This document shows positions 28,772 through 37,617 of a DNA stretch of 64,000 nucleotides, in pieces. Source of the DNA: Pedobacter gandavensis (GTDB lineage Bacteria; Bacteroidota; Bacteroidia; Sphingobacteriales; Sphingobacteriaceae); the NCBI RefSeq assembly GCF_014172405.1, contig NZ_WNXC01000001.1, forward strand, positions 124,001 through 188,000, given 5' to 3'. The notes under the pieces were generated by a model. It saw only the letters and a list, made by a program, of their open reading frames with translations, was not told the DNA's origin and did no database searches. Made by a program: the position numbers and the translations under genes. Each line of letters starts with the position of its first letter. Within the stretch, counting starts at the first letter, position 1.

Positions 28772-30577
28772 ATGAATCGAATTAAAAACAGAAATATGAA
28801 GCAATATATTAAGGTCTTTACCATTGCTTTTCTTTGCCAGATATTAGCAATTAGCGCTTTTGCACAATCAGAGATGCTGAACCTGACAGGCCTGCTTACT
28901 CAGAAAAAGCATGCTGAGATTGTTGTTTGGAGCAACATTGCAGGGAAAAAGAGCATGGTGACCAGTTATGTACTGAATCCCGAAAATAGCAGGTTTTTCT
29001 TAGGCATACCTTTTCGTCCTGAAGCAAGTTATCAATTGCAGGTAACAATTATGAAAATGGGACATTTGAGATTGGAACGTGATTTTGTAGCTAATTTTCC
29101 ATTACAGCTGAAGCCAAATCAAAATGTGCAGCTCAGTCTGAATCCTGCTGAATTTGACGGAAAAACATCAAAGGGAATGGTCATTCAAAAACAGGTACCT
29201 AAACCTCAAACCGCAAGTGTGAGTGGGAAACTGGTGGATTGGAAGCTTGGTGGCGAGCTGTTAATAGAGAAAGTTGTAGAAGGACGTCTGGAGAAAGTGG
29301 CCGGCTTTATTGTAGAAAAAGAACAGCCTTATTTTACTTTTTTAATGCCGGTGCAAAGTCCGGGCTTCTATTATCTGTCTACAACAAGATGGAAAAAACG
29401 CTTGTACCTGAAACCAAATGACCAGATTGTTTTGAATGTGGATGGTCAGTTTGCTGTAAAAACAGATTGGGTAAAAACTACTGCAGAAAACAAAATCCTG
29501 GCTGACTGGACAACGCTGATATTTCCTGTAACAGGTTATGGTTATAATTTAGAGCAACGAAGTAAGGCTATCGTAGATTCTGCGGCTTTCAGTAGTGGCT
29601 ATCAGGCTTTACAACTAAAGATAAAAGCATTTTTACAACAAACGAATAGTTCTAATGCGGCTTTTAATCAGCAGTTTAAGACGGTTGTCCGCATGGACAA
29701 TAGTTTAATCGCCCTGCGCTCTATGCTCTATCAGGGAGGTAAGAAGCATTTATTCTGGTTACCAGCTAAAGAATACGCTAACGTACCGATGCAGTATACT
29801 GAGATTCTAGATCAGAATAAAGTAACATCAGTTGATTTGCTGCAGCTTGGGGAAGGAAATGAATACCTGAATCTTGCGGCTAAGTTTAGTCTGAACGGCC
29901 TTGATGAAGCAAAAAGAGCAAAATTAGGTGATGCTGGGAAATTACAGGTGATGATGGCGGCGGTTCCAAGCGAAACCCTAAAATCATATTTATTAAAATC
30001 ACAGCTGGAAGAATTCAATGTGGTGAATTATAGTGAGTTTAAGGCTGCGTTTCTGCCCTTTGCAAAATATGCAAAACCGGCTTCTGTAAAAAAGAAGTAT
30101 GACAATGTACTCCATCAATTTGCGCCTGATACGGCTTTTATTGGTAAATCTGCTTATGATTTTGTTTTACAAGATGTAAATGGTAAACCAGCCTCTATGA
30201 AGGACTTTAAGGGTAAAGTGGTGCTAATTGATGTCTGGGCTACCTGGTGTGGTCCATGTAAAGCGCAAATGCCCTTCCTTAAAGAAGTAGAAGAAGCCTA
30301 TAAAGGAAATGACAATATTGTTTTTATAGGAATCTCTGTTGACGCTGAATCGGCAAAACAAAAATGGCTGGATATGATCAAAGAGAAGGAACTTCATGGG
30401 GTTCAGCTGATCGATTTTTCAGGTAAGTCTTTTGCCCAGAAATATAAGATTAACGCTATTCCACGTTTCCTGTTGATAGATAAGCAGGGGAATTGGGTAG
30501 AAGTGCGTTGCCCACTACCGGAGGATAAGGTAAAACTAAAAACCTATATCAACCAGGAGTTGAATAAAGGGGTATAG
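28772..30577 (+). CDS. TlpA-like thioredoxin-fold protein, WCGPC
   Basis: 601 codons from ATG 28772, with ATG 28796 (MKQYIKVFTIAF) a good alternative start for the signal peptide ending SAFAQ. A long beta-rich and helical N-terminal region precedes a thioredoxin domain (YDFVLQDVNGKPASMKDFKG, WATWCGPCKAQMPF near residue 490, GISVDAES, NAIPRFLLID). It is a paralogue of the preceding gene, 10 bp away. It is the last gene of the 20-kb cluster before a strong terminator. Likely an exported disulfide reductase. Confidence 0.85.
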   Translation: MNRIKNRNMKQYIKVFTIAFLCQILAISAFAQSEMLNLTGLLTQKKHAEIVVWSNIAGKKSMVTSYVLNPENSRFFLGIPFRPEASYQLQVTIMKMGHLRLERDFVANFPLQLKPNQNVQLSLNPAEFDGKTSKGMVIQKQVPKPQTASVSGKLVDWKLGGELLIEKVVEGRLEKVAGFIVEKEQPYFTFLMPVQSPGFYYLSTTRWKKRLYLKPNDQIVLNVDGQFAVKTDWVKTTAENKILADWTTLIFPVTGYGYNLEQRSKAIVDSAAFSSGYQALQLKIKAFLQQTNSSNAAFNQQFKTVVRMDNSLIALRSMLYQGGKKHLFWLPAKEYANVPMQYTEILDQNKVTSVDLLQLGEGNEYLNLAAKFSLNGLDEAKRAKLGDAGKLQVMMAAVPSETLKSYLLKSQLEEFNVVNYSEFKAAFLPFAKYAKPASVKKKYDNVLHQFAPDTAFIGKSAYDFVLQDVNGKPASMKDFKGKVVLIDVWATWCGPCKAQMPFLKEVEEAYKGNDNIVFIGISVDAESAKQKWLDMIKEKELHGVQLIDFSGKSFAQKYKINAIPRFLLIDKQGNWVEVRCPLPEDKVKLKTYINQELNKGV

Positions 30578-30607
30578 TATTGATTCGAAAAAATAAGTTT
30601 AATAAAC

Positions 30608-30648
30608 AGAAGGCCTGTTTCAGATGATGATTCAGGCCTTCTGTTTTT
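30608..30648. terminator. Strong terminator between convergent genes
   Basis: AGAAGGCCTG (30608-30617) and CAGGCCTTCT (30633-30642) form a perfect 10-bp stem followed by GTTTTTG. It ends the SusC-protease-thioredoxin cluster and faces the convergent AraC gene; A-rich sequence before the stem could make it work in both directions. Confidence 0.8.
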
Positions 30649-30697
30649 GGGGAAGAGGGGTATTTGATTGATAAAGCTGTCCAGATCTGGATCAGGC

Positions 30698-31702
30698 TTA
30701 GTAAATCTGATAGGTTTGTTCTGGGGTAAATTTGGAAAGCAATTCGTTAACAGACCAGTTCGAAGTGCTGTAATTTATTTTTGGTAAAGCAGGTTTAATT
30801 TTCAAGCCTCCTTTGTATTCTACAGGTGATTTACCAGTGATCTTCTTGAAGATTCTGGAGAAGTAAAATGGATCTTCATAACCCACTTTCTGCGAGATCT
30901 CTTTTATGATCAGGTTGCTCTTATTTAACAACTGACAGGCGTACTGGATTTTTAACCTGATAAAGTAGTCTATCGGGGAAAGTCCCGTCTTTTGTTTAAA
31001 CAGCGTAGAATAATGAGAAGAAGAGTAATTGAATTCTTTGGCAATCAGCTCAACACTTAATTGTTTATGTAGATTCTCCTTCATAAATACAATAGATTGA
31101 TCCAATTGGTCTTCATCCTGTTGTATGTTTTTGTTCACTGTTTTACTGGTTTTATTTGCATTGTTGACAAATAGCAGCAAAGAGATCAAATGATATAAAT
31201 TTAAGTTCGCATAACCGATATTTTCTAATGCAAAACCCTCTGATAAACTGGAATGAATTTTTTGCCAGGTAGCCCTCACCTGATCGGAAAAGGGGAGTTG
31301 AGCAGGTGTTTTGAATTGTTGTAAATCGTAATTTGTTTTTAACTCATCGACCATTTGTCCATTAAAATGTAACCAATAAATGCTACATGTATTTTTCGGA
31401 TCTGCCTGAAAACGGAAGAATTGCTGAGGAGACAGGAATAGGAATTGATTAGCTTCAAAACTAAAAACTTCAGTTCCTGTTTCACACTGTCCTTTCCCTG
31501 CCGTGCAGTAGAGCAGGACATAATCAGGACAGCTGTTTTGCTTCAATTGATAGGAAGCTGTGGTGGTAGTTTGAGAGCCAATTTCTGTAGTATAGAGCGC
31601 ATTTCTGAAAAACTTATTTTTGACATATTCATTGATTACCGCAGCTGGAACAGTTATATGTTTTTTCTCAAAGAAGTCATCTTCGTGTTTAATATTCTCC
31701 AT
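30698..31702 (-). CDS. AraC-family transcriptional regulator
   Basis: 334 residues. The N-terminal ~170 residues form a cupin-like ligand domain (PDYVLLYCTAGKGQCETG, QFLFLSPQQFFRFQ, IYWLHFNGQ). The C-terminal double HTH carries LSVELIAKEFNYSSSHYSTLFKQ and IIKEISQKVGYEDPFYFSRIFKKITGKSP. The type is common next to Bacteroidota glycan or peptide loci. Transcribed towards the thioredoxin genes; it may control the neighbouring cluster, but no operator could be identified. Confidence 0.88.
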   Translation of the reverse strand: MENIKHEDDFFEKKHITVPAAVINEYVKNKFFRNALYTTEIGSQTTTTASYQLKQNSCPDYVLLYCTAGKGQCETGTEVFSFEANQFLFLSPQQFFRFQADPKNTCSIYWLHFNGQMVDELKTNYDLQQFKTPAQLPFSDQVRATWQKIHSSLSEGFALENIGYANLNLYHLISLLLFVNNANKTSKTVNKNIQQDEDQLDQSIVFMKENLHKQLSVELIAKEFNYSSSHYSTLFKQKTGLSPIDYFIRLKIQYACQLLNKSNLIIKEISQKVGYEDPFYFSRIFKKITGKSPVEYKGGLKIKPALPKINYSTSNWSVNELLSKFTPEQTYQIY

Positions 31703-31887
31703 GGTTCTTTAATAAATGTTTGTTTGGTTTGGTTGGAATTGGTGATGCTAAATAAGGGCTTTAATTCTGGAATAAGGAAAAAACGACCATTACAAAACCA
31801 CTACAAAACAGCTTTTATTTGTGTTTTGAAGGGATTTGTAGCACTACGAGATTAAATTGTGATGAAAATCGCTCGGGATAGAGATTT

Positions 31888-33585
31888 TTATTTTGAAGTC
31901 GGTGTTTGATCCAGCTGCGCCAGGAAGATCACTAAATTGGTATCTGTTCCTGTTAAATTTAATTTCTTACGCAAGCGTGTCCTTGCGATTTCAATAGACT
32001 TCGGACTGATGTTGGTAATGGCTGAAATTTCTTTGGTAGTGAGGTTCAATTTTAAAAAGGCACATAGCCTCAATTCACTCGGACTTAGGTTAGGGAACTG
32101 CTCATTTAATTTCTCAAAGAAATCATTGTGAAGGTGCTGGAACCTCAGTTTAAATTCATTCAGCAGTTCAGGTTGCAGATTGGATTGCAGATCTGAAATT
32201 ACTTTTTGAACTGCTACATGAGATTCTTTCCCCAGGGTCTCCTTGATGTCCAGCAATTTTTCTGAAATTACATTAATGAGTTCATTTTTCTGTACCAGGT
32301 GTAACACCTGGGTGGTTAGTTCTTTGTCTTTTAATTCAATGTCCTTTTCCAGACTTTGCTTTTCCAGTTGTAAATGAGCTTGTTTCAGCCGTGACCTCCT
32401 GGCTTTGTTTTTTTGTAAAAAATAAAGGAGGGTAATGATCACCAACAACAGGGCAAGACTAATTCCAATCATCCAGCTGTATAAATCTCTTTCCCTTTGC
32501 CTGGTTTCCTGTTCGTGCTGTAAGCGATCAAATTCAAACTGCATTTCCAATTGAGCAATCTTACGTGTCCTGGCTTCATTATATAAACTATCGTTGGTAT
32601 CTCTGAATATTTCAAGAGCTGCCAGTGCAGCTTCATAATTGGATTCCGCTTTATATATTTTGTACAGATATAAGGAAGATTGGTTCAGTAAGTTCAATAA
32701 ACCTGCATCCTTTTTTATGCCGGTTACATTTTTTAAATAGCTTTCGGCAGTTTTATAGTCTTTAAGGCTATAGTAATATTGTCCTAATCTGTAGTTGGAA
32801 GTGGCTAAACCTAAGGTGTCTTTGGTCTGCTTCCTGATCTCCATGGCCTCCAGGAAGTATTTTAGTGCCAGTTCATTTTTACCCGTTTTCTGATAGATCA
32901 GTCCCTGATTGTTTAAAACATTGGCAATGTTGCTTTGATCGTTAATTTGTTTGCTCAATTTCAAGGCGGCATTCAGATACATCAGCGCCTTATCATACTC
33001 CTGGATCTCTTTATAAGAACCACCAATATTGTTGAGTAATCCTGCTTTTTTCTCCAGATTCGTCTTGGTGTTGGATGATAAATACTCCAGGGCCTTGGTA
33101 TATTTGGCAATTCCATTTTTATATTCCCCCTGTATGATATTGATATTGCCTGAATTGACATATGCTGTAAATAACAGATCAGGGATTGGTTTTTTCTCTA
33201 AATCGTGAATTATACCATAGTAAAGTTGTAATGATTTTGGGAAATTTTCAAGACGAAAATAAACTGTAGCCAGGTTCAAATTTGCTTTATGAATCAGAGA
33301 ATCGGAATTGAGTTTATTGGCAATTTTTAAAGCCTCGTCTGCATAAGGTAGGGCCAAAGCAGGCTTTGTCCTGATAATCATCCTGGTCAGCTCGGAATTC
33401 AGCTTGTACTGTTCCTCCATACTACTGCTCTGCTTTAGCAGGGCTTTCAGGCTATCTTGTTTAGAATCCTGCGCCCCGGCATTTAAAAAGCTACATAAAA
33501 TAACGGCAAAGACAACATAAGTTTTGCTGAACTGAGATAGGTTTATGCTTGCCAGAAAGGACTTGAATGGTTGGCTGAAAATCAC
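31888..33585 (-). CDS. TPR protein with transmembrane segment and LuxR-type HTH
   Basis: 565 residues, start probably GTG at 33585 before a signal-like segment ending LNAGAQ. About residues 40-320 are TPR repeats (for example NIANVLNNQGLIYQKTG, YFLEAMEIRKQT). A transmembrane helix (WMIGISLALLLVIITLLYFL) follows near residue 375, then a coiled coil rich in K/E/Q, and a LuxR-type HTH at the end (LSPSELRLCAFLKLN, TTKEISAITNISPKSIEIAR). The layout is a periplasmic TPR sensor joined to a cytosolic DNA-binding head. It may sense ligands linked to the neighbouring SusCD cluster. Confidence 0.85.
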   Translation of the reverse strand: MIFSQPFKSFLASINLSQFSKTYVVFAVILCSFLNAGAQDSKQDSLKALLKQSSSMEEQYKLNSELTRMIIRTKPALALPYADEALKIANKLNSDSLIHKANLNLATVYFRLENFPKSLQLYYGIIHDLEKKPIPDLLFTAYVNSGNINIIQGEYKNGIAKYTKALEYLSSNTKTNLEKKAGLLNNIGGSYKEIQEYDKALMYLNAALKLSKQINDQSNIANVLNNQGLIYQKTGKNELALKYFLEAMEIRKQTKDTLGLATSNYRLGQYYYSLKDYKTAESYLKNVTGIKKDAGLLNLLNQSSLYLYKIYKAESNYEAALAALEIFRDTNDSLYNEARTRKIAQLEMQFEFDRLQHEQETRQRERDLYSWMIGISLALLLVIITLLYFLQKNKARRSRLKQAHLQLEKQSLEKDIELKDKELTTQVLHLVQKNELINVISEKLLDIKETLGKESHVAVQKVISDLQSNLQPELLNEFKLRFQHLHNDFFEKLNEQFPNLSPSELRLCAFLKLNLTTKEISAITNISPKSIEIARTRLRKKLNLTGTDTNLVIFLAQLDQTPTSK

Positions 33586-33656
33586 TAAATAAAGTTTGAA
33601 AGGCCTAAAATTACGAATCTTAACCTTAGAATCCTGAAATAATTCATCATAAACAC

Positions 33657-33824
33657 CTACTTTAAAGATTTGGCGATCTGTTGATTTTGTTTTAGGTATG
33701 AAGGACGACTTATCCGAAAGCTGATGATACTCCGTTTATGTAACTCCTTGTCAATGATCGCTACAGGCGTGCTGGTGAAATTCACAAATAGCTCGACACA
33801 AGTATCTGGCAGCACGCGGAAGCA
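33657..33824 (-). pseudogene. Fragment of an AraC regulator N-terminal (DUF6597-like) domain
   Basis: The - strand encodes a 55-residue open fragment reading FRVLPDTCVELFVNFTSTP, then VAIIDKELHKRSIISFRISR, before a stop at 33657-33659. L-P-D-x-C-x-E-L-F-x-N is the typical DUF6597 signature of AraC regulators. Neither a start codon nor the HTH domain follows, so it is a gene remnant. The surrounding 33586-34035 spacer has no other feature apart from the terminator at 33984. Confidence 0.45.
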
Positions 33825-33983
33825 TTAAGGACGTAGCCGCCGGATGTTCAGTCGGTTTTTTAGCCTTGTAAATTCAGTTTATAGGTTTGGTTTATGTGTG
33901 ATAAAGAATTTTATTAAATATAGAACTATTTTTATAGGCTTGGGCAACACCTCCCAGGGTTTATTTTAAAAAATAGAGGGCAA

Positions 33984-34010
33984 TAAAAAGGGCCGGTTAA
34001 GAACCGACCC
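33984..34010 (-). terminator. Rho-independent terminator of the dsbD remnant
   Basis: On the - strand GGGTCGGTT (34010-34002), loop CTT, AACCGGCCC (33998-33990) then CTTTTTA. Eight of nine pairs match. It lies 26 bp after the dsbD stop. Confidence 0.8.
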
Positions 34011-34035
34011 GATTTAATTATTAACCTGAATTGTA

Positions 34036-35426
34036 TTATTTTTTATGAAAACTTTCTACTCCGCTTTTCAGGTAAGCGAGGTATTCAGTGGCATCAAATA
34101 TTGCCCCCTGAGGTTTTACAAGAGGGTTTAAGTCATGTCCAGCCAGTACATAAAAAGGCTGACTATTAGACACGTATTTTGTAGCCTGGAAATCTCCATT
34201 CCATCTGCCTAAATCGTCTGTGTTGGTTCTCAATACTTCCGAATAATGTACTTTCTCTTTTGGCATTTTGATGTTTCTTTCATCTACATAAAGCTGAATC
34301 AGTACATATTCTTCTTTGATGATTTGAGCACCTGAGGATCTGTCCATATTTTATCTTCCATTTTTCTGCAGTTCACACAAGCGTGTCCGGTAAAGTCGAT
34401 CAGAATCGGTTTATTTACCTTTTTTGCATAGGCAACTCCTTCATCTAAATCAAAGAAAGGGTTAAAGCCTATCGGAGCTTTCAATACTTCACTGTATTTT
34501 ACTTTTGCAGGGAAATCAGTTGGCGTTGCAACAGCTGCTGAAGAACCTCCGCCAGTCAGGATAAAGTCCTGGGTATTCATTGGAGGAGCCAAACCACTCA
34601 AAACATTTACAGGAGCACCCCAAAGTCCGGGAACGATGTAGATGGCAAATGCAAAGGAAAGGATGGCGAAGAACAACCTCGGAACCGATACAAAAGGAAC
34701 ATCACTATCATGTGAAAACTTAAGTTTACCCAGGATGTAAATACCCATCAAGAAGAAGATCACAATCCAAAGTGCAAGGAAAATCTCCCTGTCGAACCAT
34801 TGCCAGTGCCATACTAAGTCGGCCGCCGACAAAAACTTCAGCGCCAATGCCAATTCCAGGAAACCCAGACATACTTTAATGGTGTTCAACCAGCCACCTG
34901 ATTTAGGCATACTGTTTAAAAATCCAGGGAAAATCGCAGAAATGGTAAATGGGAGGGCAAGTGCCAATGCAAAGCCAAACATGCCTATCGCAGGAGCTAA
35001 CAATTCACCTTTTGAACTTGCCTGAACCAGTAAAGTACCGATAATTGGACCTGTACAAGAAAAGGAAACCAGTGCAAGAGAAGCAGCCATAAAGAAAATG
35101 CCACCTAAACCTTTACTGTTGTCCGCCTTCTGGTCGATCTTATTCACCAATGAGCTTGGTAAAGTAATTTCAAATGCTCCGAAGAAAGAAACGGCAAATA
35201 CCAATAGTAGGATAAAGAAGGCTAGGTTGAACCAGCCACTGCTACTCAATTCGTTCAGCATAGCGGAACCAAAAATAATGGTAATCAGTAAACCAAGCGC
35301 AACGTAAATCACGATAATGGATAAACCATAGATAATGGCCTGACTGATGCCTTTTTGTCTGCTGCCCGCACGTTTGGTAAAGTAGCTGACTGGATAAACC
35401 ACATAATATTGACCCCCTTTCGCCAA
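34036..35426 (-). pseudogene. dsbD: DsbD-type thiol:disulfide interchange protein, truncated and frameshifted
   Basis: Two overlapping frames together encode the membrane and C-terminal parts of a DsbD/CcdA-thioredoxin protein. Frame 1 (34299-35426) has about eight membrane helices, the conserved FSCTGPIIGTLL, then FDLDEGVAYAKKVNKPILID and the redox motif CVNCRK. Frame 2 (34036-34347) resumes with IIKEEYVLIQLYVDER and ends SFHKK. They join at LK/IIKEEY near 34320-34330, consistent with one lost base. The 5' end is also missing: the usual CxxP helix before VSYFTKR and the signal/alpha domain are absent. The protein would normally pass electrons to periplasmic thioredoxins such as the TlpA-like pair upstream. 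Confidence 0.85.
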
Positions 35427-35456
35427 AGCTGAAATGATCCCCTTTAGCTTTTATAG

Positions 35457-36107
35457 TCAGATAGTTATATAGAAGTTTTATATTGGCGAAGAGGGATCAA
35501 CCAAAATGGTTTGTCCACAAATCAAAAGCAATACCAATATTATGATGGAGCCATAGGAGGGTGGTTTAATACTATGGAGAGTATGTTTGTGCCACAAGCA
35601 GATAATCTTATTTCAGGCGATAGATATAATATGGGGAAAATTCAAGGTTCTAAAGATGCAGAAGCAATAATAAGCAGTTTAACAAGGACAGGAGGAGTTA
35701 TAACAGAAAGCCTTAAGATTGTTAGCCATAGTATGGGAGGTGCATATTCTAAAGGATTTGTACAAGCTATTATTGACTACGCAGTAAAACATCCTGAATT
35801 AAGCAGGGGGCTGAAAATAAGCCAGTTTGATATGGATCCTTTACAGGCTGCACAATTAAATGCAATACCAGGTGTACATACAGAACAATATACTCATAAT
35901 GCAAAAAAGAAGGGTGTAAAGAATTTAAATAGAATTGCAGATGGAAAACAAGGCGGATTAGACAATGCGCAAGGTAAAAAAGATGGAAATTCTTATAACG
36001 AAGATTCAAATAAAACAGATCATAGCATAATGACATTTATTAATGATATTGGCAATATGCAGGAGGGTAAATACATGTTAATTAATGGTAAATGGGTACT
36101 TCAGTAA
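35457..36107 (+). pseudogene. Orphan Rhs/polymorphic toxin C-terminal domain, lipase-like
   Basis: A frame open from the stop at 35454-35456 with no proper start (TTG 35511 is the only candidate in a sensible place). It reads YQYYDGAIGGWFNTMESMF, IQGSKDAEAIISSL and then IVSHSMGGAYSKGF. S-H-S-M-G-G is the nucleophile elbow of alpha/beta hydrolases, and H-S-M-G-G-A-Y-x-K-G is typical of lipase-like tips of Bacteroidota Rhs proteins. Later Asp (FDMDP) and His residues could complete a triad. The Rhs shell is absent upstream; the junction with truncated dsbD lies at about 35427-35456. It is a displaced toxin module, followed 12 bp later by a candidate immunity gene. Confidence 0.7.
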
Positions 36108-36119
36108 ATTCAAATCCTT

Positions 36120-36725
36120 ATGAAAAAAATAACAAATATTACTTTAATTTTATCTGTATTTTTATATCTTTCGTGTAGTACTGATAATGTATCTAAACCT
36201 ACACCCACTAAGTATAAGGTTAGAGTTAAAGTAACGAAAACAGTTTATAGTAGAGATTCCATTCAAGTATATAGAGCATTGAAACAAATGCTTAACATGC
36301 ATCTCAATCCTTTTTCTTCAAAAATGATTTATGATCAACAGAGTCAACTGAATATAGATTCTTTAATTTATGGACCCAACAAATTGAGAATGGTAGTTCT
36401 AGTAATTGTAAGAAATAATACAAATAAATTACTTGTGAAAGAGAATAAAGAAAAGTACTATTATAATGGGTTTTATCTTTTTTGTTCTAGAGATAATTTT
36501 CAGGCGCCTATAAAAGTATATGAAAGAAGCTGTTTTGGGTTAATGAACTTTTATAGTTATGGTGAAATTAAACAAGTACTTCATGATTATTGTTTCTTGC
36601 GTTTATTTGGGGAAAGTAGTCTTAACGATATTCATTATAATGTTGATGACTTAAGGTTTTGGAATTCAGTAGATTTTGAGTGGATTTTAAAAAATTCTAA
36701 GCCTACATTGGGGACTCCGGAATGA
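36120..36725 (+). CDS. Small lipoprotein, candidate immunity protein
   Basis: A 201-residue protein with a lipoprotein leader (MKKITNITLILSVFLYLSCS) and no family I recognise. Basic and aromatic-rich, with codon use as AT-rich as the toxin module before it. Position directly after an Rhs toxin tip, and lipidation that would place it in the periplasm or outer membrane, fit an immunity protein against a lipase toxin. This role is inference from context only. Confidence 0.55.
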   Translation: MKKITNITLILSVFLYLSCSTDNVSKPTPTKYKVRVKVTKTVYSRDSIQVYRALKQMLNMHLNPFSSKMIYDQQSQLNIDSLIYGPNKLRMVVLVIVRNNTNKLLVKENKEKYYYNGFYLFCSRDNFQAPIKVYERSCFGLMNFYSYGEIKQVLHDYCFLRLFGESSLNDIHYNVDDLRFWNSVDFEWILKNSKPTLGTPE

Positions 36726-36741
36726 GTGTTTTGGTAGGTAA

Positions 36742-36981
36742 TACGATTATGGCGCGAGGTCCTATGATCCGGTGATAGGCAGGTGGAGTACGCCAGACCC
36801 GTTAGCAGAATTAGATAGAGCTTGGTCTCCTTATAATTATGCAAGAAACAATCCAATCAGGTTTATAGATCCTGACGGGATGTTTTGGGAACAGCTCAAA
36901 ATATCACAAAACAAGAATATAGAAAACCCCTCTGAAATATGTTTCAGAGGGGTTTTTCTTTGTAATGCTTTGAGATGCTAG
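36742..36981 (+). pseudogene. Rhs core C-terminal remnant
   Basis: The frame from TAC 36742 reads [20 protein letters not shown], then [20 protein letters not shown] and FIDPDGM. This is the hallmark end of the Rhs repeat-associated core just before the variable toxin tip. The upstream shell and the toxin are missing and the frame runs into a terminator. It marks a second Rhs cassette behind the orphan tip, as in arrays of displaced toxin modules. Confidence 0.85.
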
Positions 36982-36982
36982 T
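36891..36982 (+). repeat. Rhs-tail/terminator repeat, copy 1
   Basis: About 92 bp (from CAGCTCAAAATATCACAAAA to AGATGCTAGT) recur at 40739-40831 with roughly a dozen differences. The repeat spans the last Rhs codons, a 15-bp perfect stem (36923-36937 with 36942-36956) and the flank TGCTTTGAGATGCTAGT. The two copies are 3.8 kb apart in the same orientation. Confidence 0.85.
36923..36960 (+). terminator. Terminator hairpin inside repeat copy 1
   Basis: AAAACCCCTCTGAAA (36923-36937), loop TATG, TTTCAGAGGGGTTTT (36942-36956) then TCTT. All 15 pairs are perfect and the stem is flanked by A and T runs, so it may work in both directions. Confidence 0.85.
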
Positions 36983-37067
36983 TGTTTGTTTTGCCTACTT
37001 TCGTGTTCCCTTTGTATCTCGGATAAGAGGTTTGTACCTCGCCATATTTCAAGGTGCAATTAACTGG

Positions 37068-37097
37068 ACACTTTTAAACACTTCTACATACTTTTGT
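37068..37097 (+). repeat. Three 10-bp direct repeats (ACACTT-N4)
   Basis: ACACTTTTAA, ACACTTCTAC and ATACTTTTGT follow each other without spacing, and end 20 bp before the zinc-finger remnant. The unit matches the six-copy array at 4055-4114 (ACRYYT-N4), which precedes the related HTH gene. This shared arrangement argues for a family-specific binding array. Confidence 0.6.
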
Positions 37098-37117
37098 ATG
37101 TATTTAACTTATTTCAG

Positions 37118-37381
37118 GTGAGTTCAAATATATCGATCAAATTGATCTGTGAATACTGCGGAAATGACTTCATGGCAAAGACTACGGTGACTAGATTTTG
37201 CAGCCATATATGTAACAGTAGATACGGAAAATGAAAGGCCAGAGAATTGAAAATCGAGGCTTCTGAAAAGCAAGTTGTGGAGACTATAGCCGTGACTACT
37301 GCGAGTACTCCATCTGGTATTTCTATGTTATCAAAATTGGTGAAGGATGCCGGGAAATTTCTGGAAGTCTTACTTTATTAG
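37118..37381 (+). pseudogene. Decayed zinc-finger/HTH element protein
   Basis: From GTG 37118 the frame reads [19 protein letters not shown], a CxxC...C...C zinc-finger of the kind that opens Bacteroidota element-borne HTH proteins. It is interrupted by TGA at 37232-37234 and continues as RELKIEASEKQVVETIA to a stop at 37379-37381. The second half matches the region just before the HTH gene at 4206 in 14 of 21 residues. The HTH domains themselves are absent here. Silent differences between the copies show they are old relatives, not a recent duplication. Confidence 0.65.
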
Positions 37382-37576
37382 AAAGGAAATTCTGGTGTCA
37401 AATTTTTAGATTTTACTGTTGTCTGTGAAGCGATTTCAGAAATTGTCAAGTGCAGGTTGGATTTTTGTGAAAATCGATCCTGAATCGTCTTTTAGGCCTT
37501 AAAATCGACAAAAATATATATTCAAAATCATTGTAAAATGACCAAACTAAGCCTTTAATTTGATCAGAAATCATAG

Positions 37577-37595
37577 CGGATAAATGGTTTATCCG
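37577..37595 (+). promoter_or_regulatory. 8-bp inverted repeat before the SPFH gene
   Basis: CGGATAAA-TGG-TTTATCCG is a perfect inverted repeat 22 bp before ATG 37618, followed by an A-rich run. It may be an RNA hairpin in the 5' leader or an operator. Confidence 0.4.
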
Positions 37596-37617
37596 TTGAA
37601 AAAAAAGATTAAAATCT

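Larger units (their letters stand above)
36985..37617. other. Spacer with decayed element remnants
   Basis: No intact gene in 630 bp. It holds the 10-bp repeats at 37068, the zinc-finger remnant at 37118-37381 and a hairpin at 37577. Two short direct repeats TTTGTA-Y-CTCG also occur near 37010-37041. The last part presumably contains the promoter of the SPFH gene. Confidence 0.5.

Noticed and set aside
31445..31855. A 136-codon + strand frame over the start of the AraC gene
   Set aside because: It runs through the conserved cupin domain of the opposite gene and the promoter area, with no family resemblance.
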